NCBI RefSeq assembly: GCF_003688625.1
Contig: NZ_RCWY01000002.1
Coordinates: 372,001-436,000, forward strand
Reading direction: 5' to 3'
DNA from: Sphingomonas sp. PP-CE-3A-406
Lineage (GTDB): Bacteria; Pseudomonadota; Alphaproteobacteria; Sphingomonadales; Sphingomonadaceae
Length of the DNA: 64,000 bases
Part shown: piece by piece, positions 25,968-34,952 of the stretch
How the letters are laid out: the number at the start of each line of letters is the position of its first letter
How positions within the stretch are numbered: position 1 is the first letter of the stretch
Made by a program: the position numbers and the translations under genes
The notes under the pieces: model-generated
Seen by the model: only the letters and a program-made list of their open reading frames with translations
What the model was told of the DNA's origin: nothing
Databases searched by the model: none

Positions 25968-27113
25968 ATGAAGACGCGCCGCGGCGCCCCGTTGTGGACG
26001 ACCGGCGCGACCCGGTTCGCGGGCATGCCGTCGGCGCACGCGCGGATCGGTATCGTGGTGTTGCTGGTGTTCCTGGCGGCGTGCCTCGGCGCGATCACCT
26101 CACCCGGTCCGCGACCGAGCAGCGCGTCCGGGATCGCCGCCGGTTCGGTGGCTGCCGACCCGCCGCCGCCGGGCCAGACCGACCTCCTGCTGTACCAGTC
26201 GATCGTTGCCGGAATCCGCGGCGGCTCGCCCTACTACACGGCCGCCGCCGAGGCGCAGCGCATGGGGCATTACCCCCTGAAACCCTTCTTCGCGGTCCGC
26301 CTGCCGACGCTGGCGGTCGTCGAGGCGGCGCTGCCCCCGATGCTGGTGAACCTGTTGCTGCTGGGGTTGTGCGTCGGAACGATCCTCGCCTGGGTCGCGC
26401 GGCTTCGTCCGACGATGACCGGCTTGGTGCCACTCGGTGCGGCGGGCTTGCTCGGCGTCGCGGGGCTCTTCGTAAACCTCGATCCGAGTTTCGTGGTGTT
26501 CCACGAGGTGTGGGCGGGCCCGCTGATCGCAGTGTCGCTCGCGCTGCGCCGTCCCGGCCACTGGTTGCCCGCGGTCGCGTTCGGGCTGTCGGCGATGCTG
26601 ATCCGCGAGACCGCGTTGCTGTACGTGGCGATCATGGCCGTCTTCGCGTGGCTCGAAGGCGAACGGCGCGAGACGCTGGGCTGGCTCGGCGCGATCGCCA
26701 TCTTCGCGGTCGTCCTTGCCGCCCACGCGCACGCGGTGTCGCTGGTCAGCGGGCCGCTCGACCGCGTGTCGCAAGGCTGGAGCGGGCTCGAAGGGTTCGG
26801 GTTCTACGTCCGGCTCGCGACCATCTCGTCGGGCCTCGACATCCTGCCGCAATGGCTCGCTTCGCTGGTCCTCGGCATGGCGCTGTTCGGCTGGCTCGCG
26901 TGGCGCGATGCGGTCGCGACGCGCGCGCTGGTCGTGTTCGCCGCCTATGCCGCGCTGATCTCGCTGTTCGCGCGCAGCGACAATTTCTACTGGGCGCTGA
27001 TGACCACGCCGGTGCTGCTGGTCGGGCTGGTGTTCGCGGTCGACGGCCTGCGCGACATGATCGCCGCCGCACGCGATACGCGACGCATTACGGTGACGCG
27101 CGTTATCCGCTAG
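25968..27113 (+). CDS. Polytopic membrane protein of unknown function
   Basis: The 381-residue protein has about nine hydrophobic spans (for example IVVLLVFLAACLGAI, LVPLGAAGLLGVAGLFV and MALFGWLAW). After the first span comes an extracytoplasmic stretch with LLLYQSIVAGIRGGSPYYTAAA and AQRMGHYPLKPFFAVRLPTL, the kind of loop seen in GT-C or GT87-like membrane glycosyltransferases, but I do not see a clear catalytic motif. It lies 4 bp after ubiB and 10 bp before coaBC, so it is probably in the same operon. ATG 25968 is chosen; ATG 26025 is possible. Confidence 0.6.
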   Translation: MKTRRGAPLWTTGATRFAGMPSAHARIGIVVLLVFLAACLGAITSPGPRPSSASGIAAGSVAADPPPPGQTDLLLYQSIVAGIRGGSPYYTAAAEAQRMGHYPLKPFFAVRLPTLAVVEAALPPMLVNLLLLGLCVGTILAWVARLRPTMTGLVPLGAAGLLGVAGLFVNLDPSFVVFHEVWAGPLIAVSLALRRPGHWLPAVAFGLSAMLIRETALLYVAIMAVFAWLEGERRETLGWLGAIAIFAVVLAAHAHAVSLVSGPLDRVSQGWSGLEGFGFYVRLATISSGLDILPQWLASLVLGMALFGWLAWRDAVATRALVVFAAYAALISLFARSDNFYWALMTTPVLLVGLVFAVDGLRDMIAAARDTRRITVTRVIR

Positions 27114-27123
27114 AACTGCGCCG

Positions 27124-28311
27124 ATGAAACGTATCCTCCTGATCGTCGGGGGCGGGATCGCGGCCTACAAGGCCGCCGAACTCATCCGCCTGCTCAAGAC
27201 CAGCGGCCACGCGGTACGCTGCGTGATGACCGAGGCGGCGCATCATTTCGTGACGCCGATGACACTCGCCGCGCTCAGCGAGGACAAGGTCTACACGACG
27301 CTCTGGGACCTGAAGGACGAGGCGGAGATGGGCCATATCCAGCTCAGCCGCGAGGCCGACCTGATCGTCGTGGCCCCCGCGACCGCGGATCTGATCGCAC
27401 GTATGGCGACCGGCATGGCGAACGATCTCGCGACGACGCTCCTGCTGGCGACCGACACGCCGGTGCTGGTCGCGCCGGCGATGAACGTCCGCATGTGGCA
27501 GCACGCCGCGACCGTCCGCAACGTGGCGCAGCTTCGGGCCGACGGGATTACCGTCCTGCAACCCGACGAGGGGATGATGGCGTGCGGGGAATTCGGCCCC
27601 GGCCGCCTGCCAGAACCGCCGGCAATCGCCGCCGCGGTTCAGGCGATGCTGGCGCCGCCCCGCCCCCTGAGACTGAGCGGTCGTCGTATCCTCGTCACCG
27701 CCGGCCCGACGCATGAGCCGATCGACCCGGTTCGCTACATCGCCAACCGATCCTCAGGCAAACAGGGGTTCGCGATCGCTGCGGCGCTGGCGGATCTCGG
27801 CGCGCGCGTCACGCTGGTCGCAGGCCCGGTCACGCTTCCCACGCCTGCCGGAGTCGACCGGATCGACGTCGAGACCGCGCGGCAGATGGCGAGCGCGGTC
27901 GACACAGCGTTGCCCGTCGACGCCGCCGTGATGGTCGCGGCGGTCGCCGACTGGCACGTCGACGCCGCCCCGCAGAAGATCAAGAAAAACGGTGCGACCC
28001 CGCTGCTCTCGCTCGCGGAGAACCCGGACATCCTCGCCACGCTTGCCCACAGCCCACAGCGCCCGCGTCTGGTGATCGGCTTTGCCGCGGAGACCGAAAA
28101 CGTGATCGAACACGCGACCGCCAAGCGCCTCCGCAAGTCGGCCGACTGGATCGTCGCGAACGACGTATCGGGCGACGTGATGGGCGGCGCCGACAACAGC
28201 GTCCACCTGGTCACCGCGACCGGCGTCGAAAGCTGGGAGCGGCTGCCGAAGGATACGGTCGCGGCCCGACTGGCGGACCGCATCGCCGATGCGCTAGAAC
28301 CCGAGTCATGA
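27124..28311 (+). CDS. coaBC: Bifunctional phosphopantothenoylcysteine decarboxylase/phosphopantothenate-cysteine ligase
   Basis: The 395-residue protein fuses the CoaC flavoprotein domain ([20 protein letters not shown] at 5-24, [30 protein letters not shown] with the PXMNxxMW motif, and the active Cys in [12 protein letters not shown]) to the CoaB ligase domain ([23 protein letters not shown] and [11 protein letters not shown]). It carries out two steps from phosphopantothenate to phosphopantetheine in CoA synthesis. The stop overlaps dut by ATGA. Confidence 0.96.
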   Translation: MKRILLIVGGGIAAYKAAELIRLLKTSGHAVRCVMTEAAHHFVTPMTLAALSEDKVYTTLWDLKDEAEMGHIQLSREADLIVVAPATADLIARMATGMANDLATTLLLATDTPVLVAPAMNVRMWQHAATVRNVAQLRADGITVLQPDEGMMACGEFGPGRLPEPPAIAAAVQAMLAPPRPLRLSGRRILVTAGPTHEPIDPVRYIANRSSGKQGFAIAAALADLGARVTLVAGPVTLPTPAGVDRIDVETARQMASAVDTALPVDAAVMVAAVADWHVDAAPQKIKKNGATPLLSLAENPDILATLAHSPQRPRLVIGFAAETENVIEHATAKRLRKSADWIVANDVSGDVMGGADNSVHLVTATGVESWERLPKDTVAARLADRIADALEPES

Positions 28312-28745
28312 TCGGGATCGAACTCAAACGCCTGCCGCACGGCGAAGGCCTGCCGCTGCCTGCTTATGCGACGGATGGGGCCGCCGGGATGGACGTGGTC
28401 GCCGCCGAAGCGCTGACGCTCGCCCCCGGCGAGCGCGCCGCGGTCGCGACAGGCTTCGCGATCGCGATCCCGCCAGGTCACGAAGTCCAGGTCCGCCCGC
28501 GCTCGGGCCTCGCACTGAAGCACGGCGTCACCTGCCTCAACACCCCCGGCACGATCGACAGCGACTATCGCGGCGAAGTGAAGGTGATCCTCGCCAATCT
28601 CGGCCGCGAGCCGTTCGCGATCGCGCGCGGCGACCGCATCGCGCAGCTCGTTCCCGCGATCGTCCTGCGTGCGACGCTGATCGAAGTCGCGACGCTCGAC
28701 GACACGACGCGTGGCGCGGGCGGCTTCGGATCGACCGGACGATGA
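28308..28745 (+). CDS. dut: Deoxyuridine 5'-triphosphate nucleotidohydrolase
   Basis: The 145-residue trimeric dUTPase shows all five motifs: GAAGMDVVA (1), [11 protein letters not shown] (2), [14 protein letters not shown] (3), GDRIAQLV (4) and the C-terminal GAGGFGSTG (5). It hydrolyses dUTP to dUMP and keeps uracil out of DNA. coaBC-dut adjacency is common in Proteobacteria. The gene overlaps its neighbours by ATGA at both ends. Confidence 0.97.
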   Translation: MIGIELKRLPHGEGLPLPAYATDGAAGMDVVAAEALTLAPGERAAVATGFAIAIPPGHEVQVRPRSGLALKHGVTCLNTPGTIDSDYRGEVKVILANLGREPFAIARGDRIAQLVPAIVLRATLIEVATLDDTTRGAGGFGSTGR

Positions 28746-29206
28746 TCGGCGCCCTGTTCGCCCTCCTCCAGGTCGTCGCCCCCCCCGGTGCGATCCTACC
28801 CACGCCTCCGGCTGCCCAGACATCGCCTAGCATGCCGTCGGGCGGCGGGGCCTCTGCCGGCGTACCGCTGGCGCCGCAGGATTGGAGTGCCTTGCCGGTC
28901 CTGCGCATCCGCCAACGCTCGACCACGCTGGCCAACACCTCGGCCTATGTGCACGGCGAAGTCGTGGCCGGGCGGTGCGCCAGGGCGATCCGGACGACAC
29001 AGGGCTGGACGCTCAGCATCGACCTTGCGGTGCTGATGACCCCCGACGGCCGCGTCCGGCGGATCACCCCGCGTGCGATCGACTGCCCGACCGTGGAGCA
29101 ATATGCGGCCGGCGTCATCCTCGGCGCGCGCGATGCGATCGACGTGGTCGATACCGATACCGACACCTGGTATCGCACCAGCCTGACGTTCGCCTGGGGC
29201 GCATGA
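28742..29206 (+). CDS. Small secreted protein of unknown function
   Basis: This 154-residue product begins with a short hydrophobic stretch ([19 protein letters not shown]) that looks like a signal peptide, then a Pro/Ser/Gly-rich spacer and a globular region with [35 protein letters not shown] and a [12 protein letters not shown] end. Two cysteines (near residues 79 and 115) could form a disulphide in the periplasm. I do not recognise a family. It is locked between dut and the moeB-like gene by ATGA overlaps on both sides, which supports it being expressed. Confidence 0.6.
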   Translation: MIGALFALLQVVAPPGAILPTPPAAQTSPSMPSGGGASAGVPLAPQDWSALPVLRIRQRSTTLANTSAYVHGEVVAGRCARAIRTTQGWTLSIDLAVLMTPDGRVRRITPRAIDCPTVEQYAAGVILGARDAIDVVDTDTDTWYRTSLTFAWGA

Positions 29207-29964
29207 TCCTCTCCGACGACGAACTCACCCGGTATGCGCGACATATCGTCCTCAAGGAATTCGGCGGCACCGGTCAGGCGCGACTGAAGGCCGCGACCGT
29301 CGCGATCGTCGGCGCAGGCGGGATCGGCTCGCCCGCGCTCCAATATCTTGGGGCTGCCGGAGTCGGTCGGCTGATCCTGATCGACGACGACTCGGTCGAA
29401 CCGTCGAACCTGCAGCGCCAGACGATCTTCACGACCGCGGACACCGGCGTCGCCAAGGTGGGGGCGGCGGCGGCGGCGGTCGGGCGAATCAATCCTTACG
29501 TGACAGTCGACGTCCACCGCACACGCATCGACCCGACCAATGCCGCTGCACTGTTGGCGGGTGCCGACGTCGTGCTCGACGGATGCGACAATTTCGCGAC
29601 CCGGTTTTGCGTCGCGGATGCCGCCTACGCGCTACGCATCCCGCTCGTGTCGGCAGCCGTCGGCCAGTTCGAAGGACAGCTCGCGACCTATCGGGGGTGG
29701 GAACTCGACAAGCCGTGTTACCGCTGTTTCGTCGGCGACGATCCCGAGCGCGCCGAGACGAGCTGCGCGGAGGACGGCGTGCTCGGCCCGGTCACCGGCG
29801 TGCTGGGCAGTCTCGCCGCGCTCGAAGTCCTGCGCTCGATCGCACCGTTCGGCGACGATCAAGCGGGCAAGTTGCTGCTGATCGACTTGCTGGGACTGCG
29901 TTTCCGCACGATCCGTCTGCCCAAGGATCCCGGATGCCGCGGCTGCTCTGGGCAAAGTTTTTAG
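29203..29964 (+). CDS. HesA/MoeB/ThiF-family adenylyltransferase
   Basis: The 253-residue E1-like protein has the nucleotide-binding AIVGAGGIGSPALQYLGAAG near residues 29-48, DDSVEPSNLQRQTIF with the Arg finger, the VLDGCDNFATRF motif and a Cys-rich C-terminus (CYRCF and CRGCSG) for zinc. Such enzymes adenylate the C-terminal Gly-Gly of MoaD or ThiS in molybdopterin or thiamine synthesis. No C-terminal rhodanese domain is present. Its partner is not nearby, so MoeB and ThiF cannot be told apart. Confidence 0.9.
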   Translation: MILSDDELTRYARHIVLKEFGGTGQARLKAATVAIVGAGGIGSPALQYLGAAGVGRLILIDDDSVEPSNLQRQTIFTTADTGVAKVGAAAAAVGRINPYVTVDVHRTRIDPTNAAALLAGADVVLDGCDNFATRFCVADAAYALRIPLVSAAVGQFEGQLATYRGWELDKPCYRCFVGDDPERAETSCAEDGVLGPVTGVLGSLAALEVLRSIAPFGDDQAGKLLLIDLLGLRFRTIRLPKDPGCRGCSGQSF

Positions 29965-30012
29965 GGCGTACCGCGCTATGTTGGGCGTGATGGCCCGGTT
30001 CCCGTCATGCCG

Positions 30013-30084
30013 ACTGGTTCCAGCATCCACCGTTCTGCAAAATCGAGAGATCTAGATTTGTCGAACGGTGGATGCCCGACCAGT
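30013..30084. repeat. Long imperfect hairpin after the moeB-like gene
   Basis: GCATCCACCGTTC (30023-30035) and GAACGGTGGATGC (30063-30075) are perfect reverse complements, flanked by ACTGGT (30013) and ACCAGT (30079), with further partial pairing inside (AAAATC/GATTTG). No T run follows, so it is not a classical terminator. Confidence 0.75.
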
Positions 30085-30114
30085 GGGCAGATATCCCTTT
30101 CCATGTACTTCTCC

Positions 30115-30208
30115 GTCATCCCCGCGGAGGCGGGGACCCAGATGCTCAAACGGTGGCGATCAGGTCGCGAGGTTTGCCAATATGGGTTCCCGCCTGCGCG
30201 GGAATGAC
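30115..30208. repeat. Repeat element, family A copy 1
   Basis: A 94-bp element with GTCATCCCCGCGGAGGCGGG at one end and GGGTTCCCGCCTGCGCGGGA with ATGAC at the other. Its reverse complement aligns end to end with 36398-36490, including the non-palindromic middle. It completes the 308-bp gap between the moeB-like gene and galU, which holds no gene. Confidence 0.85.
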
Positions 30209-30272
30209 TGTACATGTCTGACAGGATACGCGGCGAACCCGTCCGCGGTGACGGAGAGCCGGTAAACCCGGC

Positions 30273-31145
30273 TCAGCCCTGAAGCAGGCCCTTGGCGAAG
30301 TCGCGAACCGCCGGACCGATATCGGCGCGCGACAGTGCGATCGCGAGATTGGCCTGGATGTACCCGGCCTTGTCGCCGCAGTCGTAGCGCTGACCGTCGA
30401 ACGTGAAGCCGTGGAACGGCTGGTTGCCGATCAGCTGCGCCATCGCGTCGGTCAGCTGGATCTCGCCGCCCGCACCCTTTTCCTGCGTCTCGAGGATCCG
30501 CATCACGTCGGGCTGGAGGATGTAGCGGCCGGGGATCATCAGGTTCGACGGTGCCGAACCCTGCTTGGGCTTTTCGACGAGCGCCTTCACTTCGGTCAGC
30601 CGGCCGTCGATCGCGCCGGGCGAGATGATGCCGTACTTGTCCGTCTCCGAATCGGCCACTTCGAGCGCACCGATCACGTTGCCGCCGACCTTGTTATACG
30701 CCTCGACCATCTGCTTCATGAAGCCCGGCTTGCCGACCATCAGCTCGTCGGGCAGCAGCACCGCGAACGGCTCGTCGCCGACGATCTCGCGCGCGCACCA
30801 TACGGCATGGCCGAGGCCGAGCGGCTCCTGCTGGCGGACATAGACGGGCGAGCCCGGCTTCATCCGGATATGGCTGATCGCATCCAACGACTTGCCGCGT
30901 GCCTTCATCGTTGCTTCGAGCTCGTACGAGATATCGAAATGATCCTCGAGCGCGCCCTTGCCGCGGCCGGTGACGAAGATGATCTGCTCGATCCCCGCTT
31001 CCAGCGCTTCCTCGACCGCGTACTGGATCAGCGGCTTGTCGACGACGGTCAGCATTTCCTTGGGCATCGACTTGGTCGCCGGCAGGAAGCGCGTGCCGAG
31101 TCCGGCGACGGGGAATACGGCCTTGCGAAGCGGCTTGATCGTCAT
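30273..31145 (-). CDS. galU: UTP--glucose-1-phosphate uridylyltransferase
   Basis: The 290-residue nucleotidyltransferase has the GalU N-terminus AVFPVAGLGTRFLPATKSMPKEML split over residues 9-32, then VVDKPLIQYAVEEA, ITGRGKG-like FVTGRGKGALEDHFD, and LVEKPKQGSAPSNL. It makes UDP-glucose for polysaccharide and envelope synthesis. ATG 31145 follows a GGAG site; the ATG at 31157 is less likely. It is divergent from wecB with a 147-bp spacer, fitting a nucleotide-sugar locus. Confidence 0.95.
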   Translation of the reverse strand: MTIKPLRKAVFPVAGLGTRFLPATKSMPKEMLTVVDKPLIQYAVEEALEAGIEQIIFVTGRGKGALEDHFDISYELEATMKARGKSLDAISHIRMKPGSPVYVRQQEPLGLGHAVWCAREIVGDEPFAVLLPDELMVGKPGFMKQMVEAYNKVGGNVIGALEVADSETDKYGIISPGAIDGRLTEVKALVEKPKQGSAPSNLMIPGRYILQPDVMRILETQEKGAGGEIQLTDAMAQLIGNQPFHGFTFDGQRYDCGDKAGYIQANLAIALSRADIGPAVRDFAKGLLQG

Positions 31146-31292
31146 TCGGAGCTCCAATTATGTCGTCGAGGTCGTTTAGTTGCGGTGCACCATTTACCGA
31201 TCGTTACGCACCCGCGCAATTCCGAACAGCCGACCAAAGAAACGCTGTAACCGGTTAGCGCGTCCTTAAATATCCTGGGCTAGAGAGGTTCC

Positions 31293-32453
31293 ATGTCCAA
31301 GATCCTCGTCATTTTCGGAACGCGCCCCGAAGCGATCAAACTCTTTCCGGTGATCCGCGCGCTGGCGGCGATATCTGGGCTCACGGTGCGAACCTGCGTG
31401 ACCGCCCAACATCGCGGGTTGCTCGATCAGGTGCTCGCGATCGCCGACCTCGCCCCCGACATCGATCTCGACCTGATGGAGCCGGGCCAGACGCTCGATC
31501 GCCTGACCGCGCGCCTGCTGACGGGACTCGGCGAGGTGATGGATGCCGAACGTCCCGATCTGGTCGTCGTCCAGGGCGACACCGCCACCGCGATGACCGG
31601 CGCGCTCGCCGCCTATTACCGCAAGGTGCCCGTGGCGCATGTCGAGGCCGGGCTGCGCTCGGGCGATATCTACCAACCCTGGCCCGAGGAGGTGAACCGC
31701 CGGATCGTCGCGCCGATCGCCGCGCTCCACTTCGCGCCGACCGACACCGCGGCCGAGGCGCTGCGCCGCGAGACGATCGCCGCCGACACGATTCACGTCA
31801 CCGGCAACACCGTCATCGACGCGCTCCACTGGACCGCCGACCGGGTCGCCGCCGATCCGTCGCTGGCTGCCGGGCTCGACGACATCGCGCTGCGGTTCGC
31901 GGGGAAACGCCTGATCCTGGTGACGACTCATCGCCGCGAGAATTTCGGCGACGGCATGGCTGCGATCGCGCGCGCGATCGGGCGGATCGCGGCGCGCGAG
32001 GATGTCGCGGTCCTGTTCCCGGTCCATCCCAACCCCAACGTCGTCTCGGTCATGGACTCGGTGCTCGGCGACCGCGCCAACGTCGCGCGGATAGAGCCGC
32101 TCGATTACCCGCATTTCGTCCGCGCGCTCGGGATGGCCGACATCGTCCTGACCGATTCGGGCGGCGTGCAGGAGGAAGCGCCCGCGCTCGGCAAACCCGT
32201 CCTGGTAATGCGCGAGACGACCGAGCGGCCCGAAGGAATCGCCGCCGGCACCGCCAAGCTGATCGGCACAGACGAGGACCGCATCGTAACCGAGATCTTT
32301 ACACTGCTCGACGACCCCACCGCCCATGCCGCAATGGCGCGCGCGCACAATCCGTTCGGCGACGGTCACGCCGCCGCACGGATCGCCGACGTCATTGCCC
32401 GAACTCTCGCCCGAACCCCCGCCCCGAAGGACGCCGCCGCGCATGCTCTCTGA
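31293..32453 (+). CDS. wecB: UDP-N-acetylglucosamine 2-epimerase (non-hydrolysing)
   Basis: The 386-residue epimerase shows ILVIFGTRPEAIKLFPV at the N-terminus, QGDTATAMTGALAAYYRKVPVAHVEAGLRSGD near 94-125, HRRENFG near 213 and LTDSGGVQEEAPALGKPVL near 287. It interconverts UDP-GlcNAc and UDP-ManNAc. The downstream wecC overlaps it by 11 bp and converts UDP-ManNAc to UDP-ManNAcA, so the pair makes an acidic sugar donor for surface polysaccharide. Confidence 0.94.
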   Translation: MSKILVIFGTRPEAIKLFPVIRALAAISGLTVRTCVTAQHRGLLDQVLAIADLAPDIDLDLMEPGQTLDRLTARLLTGLGEVMDAERPDLVVVQGDTATAMTGALAAYYRKVPVAHVEAGLRSGDIYQPWPEEVNRRIVAPIAALHFAPTDTAAEALRRETIAADTIHVTGNTVIDALHWTADRVAADPSLAAGLDDIALRFAGKRLILVTTHRRENFGDGMAAIARAIGRIAAREDVAVLFPVHPNPNVVSVMDSVLGDRANVARIEPLDYPHFVRALGMADIVLTDSGGVQEEAPALGKPVLVMRETTERPEGIAAGTAKLIGTDEDRIVTEIFTLLDDPTAHAAMARAHNPFGDGHAAARIADVIARTLARTPAPKDAAAHAL

Positions 32454-33726
32454 TCCCGAACTCTCCGTCGTCGTCATGGGCCTAGGCTATATCGGCCTCC
32501 CGACCGCGGCGGTGATCGCCCGCACCGGCGCGCGCGTGCTCGGCGTCGATGTTACCGAATCAGTGGTCGAGACGGTGAACTCGGGTCGCGTCCACATCGA
32601 GGAGGTCGATCTCGACGGCCTCGTCTCGGGCGTCGTCGCGCGCGGTACGTTACGTGCATCGATGACGATCGAGCCCGCCGACGTCTTCGTGATCGCCGTC
32701 CCGACGCCGTTCGACGCCGACCACGCGCCCAACATCGGCTATGTCCTCGACGCCGCGACGACGATCGCGACGGTGCTTAAAGCCGGCGATACGATCATCC
32801 TCGAATCGACGTCCCCCGTCGGCACCACCGAACAGGTGCGCGACGTGCTGGCCAGGCTGCGTCCAGACATACGGGTGCCCGGACGCGCCGGCGAACAGGC
32901 CGACATCGCGATCGCCTATTGCCCCGAACGCGTGCTGCCCGGCCGAATCCTGGTCGAGCTGATCGACAACGACCGCGTGATTGGCGGAATCACACCTAGG
33001 TGTGCGCGGAAAGCGCTGACCTTCTATCGCCGCTTCGTCCGCGGCGCCTGCGTCACCACGACCGCGCGCGCCGCGGAGATGACCAAGCTCACCGAGAACG
33101 CGTTTCGCGACGTGAACATCGCCTTTGCCAACGAACTGTCGCTGATCGCCGACACGATGGGCGTCGACGTGTGGGAGGTGATCCGCCTCGCCAACCGCCA
33201 TCCGCGCGTGAACATCCTCCAGCCCGGCCCCGGCGTCGGCGGGCATTGCATCGCCGTCGACCCGTGGTTCCTGGTCCACGCCGCGCCCGACCAGACCCCG
33301 CTGATCCGGACCGCGCGCGAAGTGAACGACGGCAAGACCGACCATGTCATCGCGCAGGTCTCGGCGCTGGTCGACTCGATGCCCGATGCGGTCGTCGCCT
33401 GCCTCGGCCTGGCGTTCAAGGCGAACATCGACGACTTCCGCGAGAGCCCCGCGCTGAAGGTCGCACAGGCGGTGGCGGACGCGTTCGGCGACCGTGTTCG
33501 AATCGTCGAGCCCTATGCCAAGTCGCTGCCGATCGCGCTCGCCGAGACGGGGGCGACACTGATCGACGTCGATAGCGCGATCGAGACGTGCGCGATCATG
33601 GTCGTGCTGGTCGATCACGACGTCTTCAAGTCGATCCCGCTGGAAGAGCGTGCCGACAAGACCGTACTCGATACGCGCGGCATCTGGCCGGACCAGCCCC
33701 GTCCGGTCCTTCCGCCCCACCGCTGA
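32443..33726 (+). CDS. wecC: UDP-N-acetyl-D-mannosamine dehydrogenase
   Basis: The 427-residue NAD-dependent UDP-sugar dehydrogenase has VVVMGLGYIGLPTAAVIA at 9-26, ESTSPVGTTEQV, YCPERVLPG, AEMTKLTENAFRDVNIAFANE and the catalytic Cys in PGVGGHCIAVDPWF near residue 265. ERVLPG and the position after wecB favour UDP-ManNAc dehydrogenase over UDP-glucose dehydrogenase. ATG 32443 is used; longer starts lie inside wecB. Confidence 0.9.
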   Translation: MLSDPELSVVVMGLGYIGLPTAAVIARTGARVLGVDVTESVVETVNSGRVHIEEVDLDGLVSGVVARGTLRASMTIEPADVFVIAVPTPFDADHAPNIGYVLDAATTIATVLKAGDTIILESTSPVGTTEQVRDVLARLRPDIRVPGRAGEQADIAIAYCPERVLPGRILVELIDNDRVIGGITPRCARKALTFYRRFVRGACVTTTARAAEMTKLTENAFRDVNIAFANELSLIADTMGVDVWEVIRLANRHPRVNILQPGPGVGGHCIAVDPWFLVHAAPDQTPLIRTAREVNDGKTDHVIAQVSALVDSMPDAVVACLGLAFKANIDDFRESPALKVAQAVADAFGDRVRIVEPYAKSLPIALAETGATLIDVDSAIETCAIMVVLVDHDVFKSIPLEERADKTVLDTRGIWPDQPRPVLPPHR

Positions 33727-33750
33727 TCGCTATCACTAATCTTCGCGCAT

Positions 33751-33792
33751 ACTAAAACGCGCCCGACGGCAAGGCCGCGGGCGCGTTTTAGT
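33751..33792. terminator. Bidirectional terminator between wecC and the FKBP gene
   Basis: ACTAAAACGCGCCCG and CGGGCGCGTTTTAGT are perfect 15-bp inverted arms around a GC-rich loop. A runs on one side and T runs on the other make it work on both strands, between two convergent genes. Confidence 0.85.
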
Positions 33793-33840
33793 ATCTCGGC
33801 CGTGCCGAATGCAGCCGGACCATCGTCCGGCTGACGACGA

Positions 33841-34437
33841 TTACGGCTGAGGCTGACCCTGAGGCTGACCCTGGGGCTGCATCTGCGCGCCGCCTGGCAT
33901 GCCACCCGGAGCGCCACGACCCATCTGCGCCTGTGCCTGCATCTGCTGCACGACGCTCTGCGGCAGGAAGTCGAGCAGCTCGACATCGAACACCAGCGTC
34001 GAGTTGGCCGGGATCGGGCCGGCGGCCTTGTCGCCATAACCAAGCGACGGCTTCATCCAGAACCGGTACTTCGACCCCTTGGGCATCAGCTTCAGCGCTT
34101 CGGAGAAGCCTGGGACGACGCCGGTCACCGGCATCGGCATCGGCTGCTGCGACTTGTCGAAGGTCGTGCCGTTGAGCAGCTTGCCCTCGTAGTTGACCAG
34201 CGCGACGTCCGCATCGGTGGGCTTGGCCGCACCAGGCTTGCCGGGCGCGATCACCTTGTACTGCAACCCGGACGCGGTCACGACCACGCCGCGCGCACGC
34301 GCATTGCGCGCCAGCGGGTCGTCGCCCTGGCGTGCAAGCGCGACCGCTGCGATCAGCGCAAGCGCGATACCGACCCAGAGGTAGACGAGGTAGCTGCGCT
34401 TTGTAGGCTGCAGCGGCACTGCGGTGACGGTCGACAT
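33841..34437 (-). CDS. FKBP-type peptidyl-prolyl cis-trans isomerase, membrane-anchored
   Basis: The 198-residue protein has an N-terminal transmembrane anchor (LVYLWVGIALALIAAVALA, about 17-35), then an FKBP domain: VALVNYEGKLLNGTTFDKS, VTGVVPGFSEALKLMPKGSKYRFWM, GYGDKAAGPIPANSTLVFDVELLDF. It ends in a Gln/Gly/Pro-rich low-complexity tail (GQPQGQPQP). The domain should face the periplasm and assist folding of exported proteins. It is followed toward galU by a terminator, and rpsU lies upstream on the same strand. Confidence 0.9.
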   Translation of the reverse strand: MSTVTAVPLQPTKRSYLVYLWVGIALALIAAVALARQGDDPLARNARARGVVVTASGLQYKVIAPGKPGAAKPTDADVALVNYEGKLLNGTTFDKSQQPMPMPVTGVVPGFSEALKLMPKGSKYRFWMKPSLGYGDKAAGPIPANSTLVFDVELLDFLPQSVVQQMQAQAQMGRGAPGGMPGGAQMQPQGQPQGQPQP

Positions 34438-34567
34438 CGGATCAGGCCCCGGTCATCTGGTCACGCCGGAGCGCCGCGCGTGCCGTTGGAAAGCAAACGG
34501 GGGCGCCGATCACGACACCCCCCGAAACTATCGGCCTGCCCGTTCGCCGGGCGTGGCCGATCAAATC

Positions 34568-34774
34568 TTATCGTGCGCCGTCGCGCTCTGCGCGCTTGCG
34601 GTCGAGCTTGCGCGAACGACGAATCGCTGCCGCGCGCTCGCGTGCACGCTTCTCCGACGGCTTCTCATAGTGCCGGCGCAGCTTCATCTCGCGATACACG
34701 CCTTCGCGCTGCAGCTTCTTCTTGAGCGCGCGAAGGGCCTGGTCGACGTTGTTGTCGCGTACGATGATCTGCAT
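34568..34774 (-). CDS. rpsU: Small ribosomal subunit protein bS21
   Basis: The 68-residue very basic protein begins [20 protein letters not shown] and continues [21 protein letters not shown] in S21 fashion, with an Arg-rich tail. S21 helps 30S subunits initiate. Size and composition are normal for alphaproteobacteria. Confidence 0.96.
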   Translation of the reverse strand: MQIIVRDNNVDQALRALKKKLQREGVYREMKLRRHYEKPSEKRARERAAAIRRSRKLDRKRAERDGAR

Positions 34775-34952
34775 AAACCCGTTAAGCTCCGGTCGAATAG
34801 ATTTTTGCCGTCGCGAATAGGTCCGCGCCGCATGAACTGGGGCCCCTATCAGGGGAGTGCGGGGGTTTCAAGCCAAACCGCGCGTGCCGGGACGTCGACA
34901 CGCCACTTTGCCGGCTTTGCGGCAGGACCAATGCATCGCTAAGAGCAGCCGC

